Shown in pieces: positions 5,807 through 9,974 of a DNA stretch of 9,974 nt (position 1 is its first letter; each line of letters begins with the position of its first letter). The stretch comes from Nanosynbacter sp. (GTDB taxonomy: Bacteria; Patescibacteriota; Saccharimonadia; Saccharimonadales; Saccharimonadaceae): contig JARKOR010000091.1 in assembly GCA_029975625.1 (NCBI GenBank), positions 1 through 9,974 on the forward strand. Direction: 5' to 3'. The notes under the pieces were generated by a model, which saw nothing but the letters and a program-made list of their open reading frames with translations, did no database searches and was not told the origin of the DNA. The translations under genes were made by a program, and so were the position numbers.

Positions 5807-6151
5807 TTATTCGGTAGCCGCTTTGATGATAGCGCTAAATGCTTTTGGCTTCTTTACGGCAATTTCTGCAAGGACCTTGCGATCAAGCTCGATATTCTTT
5901 GCTTTCATGCCTGCAATAAGCTTGGCATAGGTAGTGCCCTCTTGGCGGGCAGCTGCGTTGATGCGGGTAATCCACAGAGCGCGAAGATCACGTTTCTTGT
6001 TGCGCCGGTCGCGGTACGCATACTGCAACGACCGAATAACCCCCTGTTTTGCTAGGCGAAAACTGCGGGTTCGATTGTGCTGCATGCCCTTTGCGGCTTT
6101 TAAGGTCTTTTTGTGCTTTGCGCGTGCGGTAACTCCTCGTTTGACTCGCAT
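5807..6151 (-). CDS. rplT: 50S ribosomal protein L20
   Basis: This is a 114-residue, strongly basic protein of standard L20 length. It opens [23 protein letters not shown], the extended N-terminal arm that threads into 23S rRNA, followed by [41 protein letters not shown], the L20 core signature. L20 is an early assembly protein of the large subunit and in many bacteria represses this operon. It is last in infC-rpmI-rplT, three bases after rpmI, with GGGAG in the end of rpmI as ribosome binding site. The bidirectional terminator with rnpB lies 15 bases past the stop. No mRNA pseudoknot mimicking the L20 site was identified. Confidence 0.98.
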   Translation of the reverse strand: MRVKRGVTARAKHKKTLKAAKGMQHNRTRSFRLAKQGVIRSLQYAYRDRRNKKRDLRALWITRINAAARQEGTTYAKLIAGMKAKNIELDRKVLAEIAVKKPKAFSAIIKAATE

Positions 6152-6154
6152 AGA

Positions 6155-6349
6155 TTAAACTCCCATTGCTCGGCGAGCATTCTTCGCCATAGAGCCTTTT
6201 ATTGTTGCTGTTGTGTTGATTGCGCGCTTGCGGCTTTTGGATTTTTTGGCCAGCATGTGGCCACCAAAGGCGCGGCGGCGGGTAAGTTTGCCAGTGCTTG
6301 TCATCTTGATGCGCTTGGCAGTACCCTTATGGGTCTTGAGTTTTGGCAT
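6155..6349 (-). CDS. rpmI: 50S ribosomal protein L35
   Basis: This 64-residue basic protein begins MPKLKTHKGTAKRIKMTSTGKL, the L35 signature, and continues RRRAFGGHMLAKKSKSRKR. It belongs to the large subunit. ATG 6349 abuts the infC stop with no gap, and its AAGGAG Shine-Dalgarno lies in the last infC codons, so initiation is probably coupled to infC translation. The gene order infC-rpmI-rplT is the widespread bacterial arrangement. Confidence 0.98.
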   Translation of the reverse strand: MPKLKTHKGTAKRIKMTSTGKLTRRRAFGGHMLAKKSKSRKRAINTTATIKGSMAKNARRAMGV

Positions 6350-6856
6350 TTATTTACTCCTTATTACGACACTCAGATTGCGTCCAGCCATCTGAGGCTT
6401 CTGTTCGACAATTGCTTCATTTTCAAGGAGGCCAGTGATTTTTTCAATCAGCTCGTATCCAATCTCTTTATGGGCCATCTCGCGTCCTTTGTAGACTACT
6501 TGTAGGCGGACTTTGTGTCCATCGGCTAGAAAGCCGCGAACCTTACGGAGCTTGACATCTAGGTCACCCGAACCAATTTTCAGACCGAAACGCATTTGTT
6601 TTAGGTCGCTGGCTTTGGTGGCGCGCTTATTGCGCTGCTGGTCTTTCATCTTCTGGTATTGATACTTTCCCCAGTCGACGATTTTTGCTACCGGCGGATC
6701 TGCATTTGGTGAAATCTCTACCAGGTCGAGACCGGCGTCTTCGGCCGCACGGAGCGCGTCTTGACGTGATATCACCCCAAGCTGTTCTCCATCCGCACCA
6801 ATAACGCGCAGTTCATGAGCGCGAATTGCTCCGTTAATACGAGTTGATTTATTAAT
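6350..6856 (-). CDS. infC: Translation initiation factor IF-3, probable AUU start
   Basis: IF-3 keeps the 30S subunit free and proofreads initiator tRNA and start codon. The frame reads INKSTRINGAIRAHELRVIG, the conserved N-domain start, then LGVISRQDALRAAEDAGLDLVEIS, a Lys-rich linker, and the C-domain with MRFGLKIGSGD and KGREMAHKE. Upstream of this in the frame there is no ATG, GTG or TTG before the stop; the only fitting initiator is ATT at 6856-6854, ten bases after AGGAG, giving 168 residues. Starting at the internal GTG (6775) would delete the conserved N-domain strands. AUU is the classic infC start in E. coli, where it makes synthesis self-limiting because IF-3 rejects non-canonical starts. 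The start overlaps the stop of a 12-codon leader ORF, and a near-consensus promoter lies upstream. Confidence 0.93.
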   Translation of the reverse strand: MNKSTRINGAIRAHELRVIGADGEQLGVISRQDALRAAEDAGLDLVEISPNADPPVAKIVDWGKYQYQKMKDQQRNKRATKASDLKQMRFGLKIGSGDLDVKLRKVRGFLADGHKVRLQVVYKGREMAHKEIGYELIEKITGLLENEAIVEQKPQMAGRNLSVVIRSK

Positions 6857-6890
6857 CGCTTTGGCTCTCCTCTCTTCGCTGTTTACGCAT
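6852..6890 (-). CDS. Possible 12-residue leader peptide overlapping the infC start
   Basis: ATG 6890 opens a 12-codon frame, MRKQRREESQSD, whose GAT-TAA end overlaps the infC AUU codon (6854-6856). The peptide is very basic at first and acidic at the end. Its codons contain the infC Shine-Dalgarno, so ribosomes on it would collide with or feed infC initiation. It has no strong Shine-Dalgarno of its own, and so short a frame can arise by chance. Confidence 0.25.
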   Translation of the reverse strand: MRKQRREESQSD

Positions 6891-6920
6891 TTGTCGTGAT
6901 ATTAGTTTGTTTCATCAGTT

Positions 6921-6949
6921 ATTTTACCAAAAAACGCACAAACTTTCAA
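6921..6949 (-). promoter_or_regulatory. Promoter of the infC-rpmI-rplT operon
   Basis: On the minus strand, -35 TTGAAA (6944-6949) and -10 TAAAAT (6921-6926) are 17 bases apart, close to the sigma70 consensus. The predicted start is near 6914, giving an infC leader of about 58 bases. An ATG at 6915-6913 coincides with that start and opens an 11-codon frame (MKQTNITTNA) ending at 6883. Confidence 0.85.
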
Positions 6950-6969
6950 TACCTTGGGAGGGAGGTTGG

Positions 6970-8484
6970 TTATGTGGTGGTTATTTGACGATACTGGAGA
7001 GCTTCGGCAAGGTGGGTAGTGGTGATGTCCGATGACTGTTCGAGGTCCGCGATTGTGCGGGCAACTTTAATGATTTTGAAGTAACTGCGAGCACTCAAAT
7101 CGAGCTTTTTGGCGGCATTAAGAAGGAAGCTACGCGCGGTGTCAGATAGGGGTATGTATTTCTCAACATTTTTGCTACTTAAGGAACCGTTGTATTTATC
7201 ACTACGGCCGTATCTGTTTTTCTGAACCTTTTGGGATAAAGCAATAGCATTTTGATATTGTTTATGTTGTAAATTAGACAACTCTTTTCTCGAAAACAAT
7301 TGTTCATGGGGAACACGGGCGACCGTGACGGTTAGGTCAATACGATCAAGGAGCGGTCCCGAAAGCCGCTTCTGATACATCATAATTTGCGATGCAGAAC
7401 AGGTACAAGGCTTCTGCGAATCCCCTAAGTAGCCGCAGGGACAGGGGTTCATGGTACCAACGAGAAGGAAGTCTGCCGGATATTGGTATTTGCCTTGGGC
7501 CCGGCTTACGACAATTGTGCGATCCTCGAGAGGCTGGCGAAGCGCTTCGAGCGTAGTTCTGGGGTATTCAAGGAGCTCGTCAAGGAAGAGTGTGCCATTG
7601 TGGGCGAGGGATATTTCTCCCGGTAGTGCTTTTGCACCTCCGCCGACGATGGAAGTACGACTAGCAGTGTGATGCGGCGTTCGAAAGGGGCGGGTAGTGA
7701 TGATATCCTCGATAGCGTTACCACTGAGGTTGTGGAGTTTGGTAACCTCGATAATTTCGGTGTCTGTCAGGGGCGGAAGCAAACTATTGAGCGCTCGCGC
7801 CAGCATCGTCTTACCGGAACCAGGGGTGCCAGATAGGAGGAGGTTATGTCTACCCGCGACCGCAATCAAAACAGCGCGCTTTGCCTGTTCTTGTCCGTAA
7901 ATGTCATCGATTGTCACGTCGTCAACAGGCGCATCCTGGATAGTTTCGGTCGGTGCGTACGGTTCAATCTTTAATTCACCCTTTAGGTGGAGGAAAAGGT
8001 CCTTCAAAGTTCTGACGGGAATTACGGTGATACCGCCGATGAGCGATGCCTGGTGGGCATTGTGCGCCGGTACGTAGACGGTGGAGATATGGTGCGCCTT
8101 TGCTGTTTCAGCGATCGCTATAGCGGACTTTATGGGGCGAATTTGCCCATCCAGGGACAATTCTCCGGCGAATAGAGCGTTGTTGAGGCTCTCCTGCGTC
8201 AAATAACCGCCAAGGCGTAATATGGCCAGCGCAATAGGCAGATCAAACTGAGTGCCGTCTTTCGGTAGTTCCGCTGGGGCGAGATTGATAACTATCTTAC
8301 CTTTCGGAAAATCCATAAGAGAGTTTTTGATAGCACTTCTGACGCGATCTCGTGCCTCGTCAATCGCCTTATTTCCCAAGCCGACAATCTGCAGAGCTGG
8401 CAGCCCCTGGGACATATCGCCCTCAACCTCAATGAGCTGCCCGTAGAAGCCCAAAGGTGTTGCCGATAGTACCCGCCCAACCAT
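6970..8484 (-). CDS. comM: ComM/YifB-family AAA+ protein (Mg chelatase-like), DNA branch migration in transformation
   Basis: The 504-residue protein matches the ComM/YifB family in length and order. A Lon-S5-like N-domain (1-170) contains GLPALQIVGLGNKAIDEARDR and INLAPAELPKDGTQFDLPIAL. A linker leads to the AAA+ core with Walker A GTPGSGKT (219-226), the FRTPHHTAS block (267-275), Walker B TLFLDEL (298-304) and the Cys-rich NPCPCGYLGD...PCTCS (346-363), then SGPLLDRIDL (375-384) with the arginine finger region. The C-terminal Mg-chelatase-like helical domain holds LSARSYFKIIKVARTIADL. In naturally competent bacteria ComM is a hexameric helicase that extends strand invasion of incoming DNA. 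It stands alone, divergent from tmRNA. The 67-base gap shows no Shine-Dalgarno before ATG 8484; TATAAG at 8489-8494 could drive a leaderless mRNA. Confidence 0.95.
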   Translation of the reverse strand: MVGRVLSATPLGFYGQLIEVEGDMSQGLPALQIVGLGNKAIDEARDRVRSAIKNSLMDFPKGKIVINLAPAELPKDGTQFDLPIALAILRLGGYLTQESLNNALFAGELSLDGQIRPIKSAIAIAETAKAHHISTVYVPAHNAHQASLIGGITVIPVRTLKDLFLHLKGELKIEPYAPTETIQDAPVDDVTIDDIYGQEQAKRAVLIAVAGRHNLLLSGTPGSGKTMLARALNSLLPPLTDTEIIEVTKLHNLSGNAIEDIITTRPFRTPHHTASRTSIVGGGAKALPGEISLAHNGTLFLDELLEYPRTTLEALRQPLEDRTIVVSRAQGKYQYPADFLLVGTMNPCPCGYLGDSQKPCTCSASQIMMYQKRLSGPLLDRIDLTVTVARVPHEQLFSRKELSNLQHKQYQNAIALSQKVQKNRYGRSDKYNGSLSSKNVEKYIPLSDTARSFLLNAAKKLDLSARSYFKIIKVARTIADLEQSSDITTTHLAEALQYRQITTT

Positions 8485-8534
8485 AGTTCTTATAGTTAAT
8501 CACAAAACGGGTGGATTTAAAAGAGAAAACGCGG

Positions 8535-8540
8535 TATAAT
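8535..8540 (+). promoter_or_regulatory. -10 box of the tmRNA promoter
   Basis: A perfect TATAAT lies 11 bases before the mature tmRNA 5' end, predicting a start near 8547 and a short 5' leader for RNase P to remove. No recognisable -35 hexamer is found; the upstream region is A-rich. It is divergent from comM. Confidence 0.65.
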
Positions 8541-8551
8541 TAACAGAGGAC

Positions 8552-8939
8552 GGGGCTGATATAGCTTTCGACGATTGGACCTTAACAAGATATTCTGCAA
8601 GTCGAATTTGCACGACACGCATATTTTTAATTGCAAAATCTTTTGCTAGCAAAGTTGCGAGCCTGTTCCAGGTTCGCTCTTTTGCGCCAGCTGTAGCCTA
8701 GTCTAACAGCCATCCCTCCACTCAGGCGACATAGAGTGGCCTGGGGTGTTATATACATGTCGCTTGCCGCCGAGTAGGGAAGCAGCTGCTCGCGGGACAT
8801 TTTCTGCGTAACCATCCATAGTATTTTAGGACGATTTTAAGCTATGAGAAGGTTATAAAACAATCCAAATCGGACTAAGCTTGTAGACGGATATCATGTT
8901 ACCATTCGGACCCGGGGGTAGTACCCGGCAGCTCCACCA
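8552..8939 (+). ncRNA. ssrA: tmRNA (one-piece), trans-translation ribosome rescue
   Basis: The acceptor stem pairs GGGGCTG 8552-8558 with CAGCTCC 8929-8935, including the G3-U pair used for alanylation, followed by ACCA (encoded CCA). P2 is long: AACA, GATAT, CTGCAAG on the 5' side against CTTGTAG, ATATC, TGTT, with the conserved GACTAAGC segment at about 8872-8880. The tag frame resumes at GCA 8633, preceded by TAATT (E. coli TAGTC), and runs 22 codons to TAG 8699-8701; it begins AKSFASK and ends RSFAPAVA. A clear H-type pseudoknot follows (CCACTC 8718-8723 with GAGTGG 8734-8739; GCGACAT 8726-8732 with ATGTCGC 8757-8763), then further hairpins (CGAG/CTCG, CATAG/CTATG). The T-stem CCGGG/CCCGG (8912-8916, 8924-8928) holds an abnormal GGTAGTA loop. 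SmpB and alanyl-tRNA synthetase are expected partners, not in the window. Confidence 0.97.
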
Positions 8940-8978
8940 AAGTTAGTGCCCGACCGAAAGGTCGGGTATTAACTTTGG
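8937..8978 (+). terminator. 19-bp hairpin starting inside the tmRNA CCA; weak terminator or 3' trailer signal
   Basis: Bases 8937-8955 pair completely (two G-T wobbles) with 8960-8978 around a GAAA tetraloop. The stem begins with the last bases of the tmRNA CCA. It lacks a proper T-run, so it is a poor intrinsic terminator alone; its right arm ATTAACTTT could be a weak U-rich tail. It may protect or present the tmRNA 3' end for processing. Confidence 0.6.
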
Positions 8979-9015
8979 CGTGGATGTAAGTCTGGAAGAA
9001 GTGTTGATATATAGC

Positions 9016-9047
9016 AAAACAACCACCTGCGAGTAGTGGTTGTTTTA
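9016..9047. terminator. Intrinsic terminator downstream of tmRNA
   Basis: An 11-bp stem (AAAACAACCAC 9016-9026 with its complement 9036-9046) has a nine-base loop and ends in TTTT. It is a conventional stop for transcripts coming from ssrA and, with its A-run on the left arm, could also work on the minus strand. Confidence 0.8.
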
Positions 9048-9049
9048 GA

Positions 9050-9262
9050 AGTGGAGTTTTTTGAATTGCTTTTTATTTTTGGCTGCTGCATAATTTTTTT
9101 ATTCAGCAACTACCCCTATAATAGCGGGTTAAAATGGTTATGTCAACAGTTTTTTGAAAGAATCTGTACGTAAAAAATACTACATTTTTATGTGTCTGTG
9201 GATATCTAATCGTCCTCTTTTGGTTGTGATGGTAATGATTGGGTGATTGTTAAACACTAAGC
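9050..9262. other. AT-rich gene-free stretch
   Basis: No ORF with coding character or ribosome binding site is seen on either strand. It is rich in T- and A-runs, with a TATAAT at 9117-9122 lacking a -35 partner and a single near-DnaA-box TGTGGATAT at 9197-9205. It most plausibly holds promoter sequence for the hairpin element that follows, but no promoter can be assigned with confidence. Confidence 0.5.
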
Positions 9263-9399
9263 ACCTGGATCTCAAAACCCGCCCCTCGGGTCCTGCCGCT
9301 CGGTCCGCCCCTAAAAATTTTTCTACTGAAAGTGAAAAATTTTCGGGTGCTGCCCCAGCCCCAGAGTCACCCGCGGAATGGGGGTTTTGAGATTCAGGT
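9263..9399. repeat. 137-bp inverted-repeat element, possible structured RNA or miniature mobile element
   Basis: The ends form an 18-bp inverted repeat: 9263-9280 (ACCTGGATCTCAAAACCC) pairs with 9382-9399, with a single G-T at 9268/9394. That wobble would be a C-A mismatch in a minus-strand RNA, favouring a plus-strand transcript if it is RNA. Further inside, CGGGT 9287-9291 pairs with ACCCG 9369-9373, CTCGG 9299-9303 with CCaGAG 9361-9366 (one bulge), CCC 9309-9311 with GGG 9345-9347, and AAAATTTTTC 9314-9323 with GAAAAATTTT 9334-9343 around a ten-base loop. The centre is much more G+C-rich than the flank. No coding frame or flanking target-site duplication is evident. It abuts the rplA terminator. 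It matches no family I recognise. Confidence 0.7.
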
Positions 9400-9400
9400 C

Positions 9401-9436
9401 AAATAAAACAGCCACTATTGAAGCAAAGTGGCTGTT
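9401..9436 (-). terminator. Intrinsic terminator of rplA
   Basis: AACAGCCACT 9407-9416 pairs with AGTGGCTGTT 9427-9436 (10 bp, ten-base loop). On the minus strand it is followed by TTTTATTT. It lies about 20 bases after the rplA stop; there is no T-run on the plus side. Confidence 0.85.
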
Positions 9437-9457
9437 CATAGCGTGGAGGTCTACTTT

Positions 9458-9974
9458 TTACAAAGTATTCTTCACCTTAATGCCAGGACCCATAGTTGTA
9501 GTAATGCTAATCGTCTTAACGTAGACACCCTTTAGGCTTGATGGCTTCTGTGCGCTGAGGCTATCGAAAAATGCCTTTGCGTTGTCATTCAGCTTATCTG
9601 GGCCGAATGAGACCTTGCCGATGCTTAGGTGAACAATACCTTGTTTGTCAACGCGGTATTCAACCTTACCAGCCTTCGCATCCTTGACGGCTGTCGCGAC
9701 ATCGGTAGCGACGGTGCCGGCCTTTGGATTTGGCATGAGGCCGCGTGGGCCAAGAAGCCGGGCATATTTTCCAAGTTTTGGCATGTACTGCGGGGTTGCA
9801 ATCAAGATATCAAAGTTTAACTCTTCTTTGTCTAGCTGCTTGAGGAATGTCTCGTCTCCGACGATGTCCGCACCCGCGCTCTTGGCGCCTGCGTGCTCGT
9901 CTTCCGGAGCAAATACAGCAACCCGGATATCTTTACCAGTACCGTGCGGCAGTGCAACGGTAGCGCGCACATTT
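9458..9974 (-). CDS. rplA: 50S ribosomal protein L1, C-terminal part (5' end outside window)
   Basis: The frame is open to the window edge, giving about 172 of the roughly 230 residues expected; the true start lies to the right. The L1 signature RLLGPRGLMPNPKAGTV is intact, preceded by FDILIATPQYMPKLGKYA and followed by VEYRVDKQGIVHLSIGKVSF and the C-terminal SITTTMGPGIKV. L1 forms the mobile stalk at the ribosomal exit site and in many bacteria represses its own mRNA. It is presumably preceded by rplK off-window. The gene ends with a minus-strand terminator at 9401-9436. GTG at 9970 is an internal valine codon, not the start. Confidence 0.97.
   Translation of the reverse strand, partial: NVRATVALPHGTGKDIRVAVFAPEDEHAGAKSAGADIVGDETFLKQLDKEELNFDILIATPQYMPKLGKYARLLGPRGLMPNPKAGTVATDVATAVKDAKAGKVEYRVDKQGIVHLSIGKVSFGPDKLNDNAKAFFDSLSAQKPSSLKGVYVKTISITTTMGPGIKVKNTL

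Noticed and set aside
6113..6505. 130-codon plus-strand ORF
   Set aside because: Antisense to rplT, rpmI and infC; composition is a shadow of those genes.
8777..8786. GGGAAGCAGC, reminiscent of the SRP RNA tetraloop motif
   Set aside because: It sits in a tmRNA pseudoknot region and lacks the flanking SRP helix.
8627..8815. 62-codon minus-strand ORF
   Set aside because: It lies wholly antisense within the tmRNA gene, whose stems and tag frame explain the sequence; no protein family resemblance or ribosome binding site.
9117..9122. TATAAT on the plus strand in the gene-free region
   Set aside because: No -35 hexamer or TG extension, and it lies about 145 bases before the hairpin element; in AT-rich DNA it may be chance.
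9197..9205. TGTGGATAT, one mismatch from a DnaA box, in AT-rich DNA
   Set aside because: A single imperfect box without a cluster, dnaA or dnaN does not support an origin.
1..9974. CRISPR array, tRNA genes, insertion sequences or phage genes
   Set aside because: No regularly spaced repeats, no cloverleaf apart from the tmRNA ends, and no transposase, integrase or phage motifs were found on either strand.

Overview
This window looks like chromosomal DNA of a small-genome bacterium of the Candidate Phyla Radiation (Patescibacteria), most plausibly a Saccharibacteria-like lineage. That is inference from gene set, very tight packing and divergence of the RNAs and proteins; no taxonomic search was run. 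TGA acts as a normal stop (miaA ends in TGA), which argues against the TGA-recoding CPR groups. There is no sign of phage, insertion sequence or CRISPR. It is core genome, dense in structured RNAs.

Layout. Bases 1-2085 (+) hold a translationally coupled run: the 3' end of thrS, a HAD-family 5'-nucleotidase-like gene, an alkyltransferase-like (PWHR) gene and miaA. At 2098-3344 (+) follow a winged-helix regulator with a decayed nucleotidyltransferase domain and a decayed metallo-beta-lactamase-fold protein, closed by a bidirectional terminator shared with rpmB (-). Divergent from rpmB is a site-2 protease (3721-4365, +). Its stop codon is directly followed by an extended -10 promoter for a ~155-nt rod-shaped RNA with 6S RNA architecture (4381-4535). 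Next is a Nudix-RNase HI fusion (4554-5423), whose last codons contain the promoter and the P1 strand of the RNase P RNA (rnpB, 5411-5751). A bidirectional terminator separates it from the minus-strand infC-rpmI-rplT operon (5807-6856). That operon has a near-consensus promoter, an AUU start for infC and tiny leader ORFs. comM (6970-8484, -) is divergent from tmRNA (ssrA, 8552-8939, +). A 350-bp gene-free stretch (9050-9400) contains an unassigned 137-nt inverted-repeat element, and rplA (-) runs off the right edge.

How it works together. Most genes serve translation: tRNA charging (thrS), tRNA modification (miaA), tRNA 5' processing (rnpB), initiation (infC), ribosomal proteins (rpmB, rpmI, rplT, rplA) and ribosome rescue (ssrA). 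A probable RNA polymerase regulator RNA (6S) lies among them. DNA upkeep and uptake are represented by the ATL protein, RNase HI and ComM. The most notable points are the tmRNA with an aberrant T-loop, the probable 6S RNA, the CDS/rnpB overlap and the unexplained hairpin element at 9263-9399.
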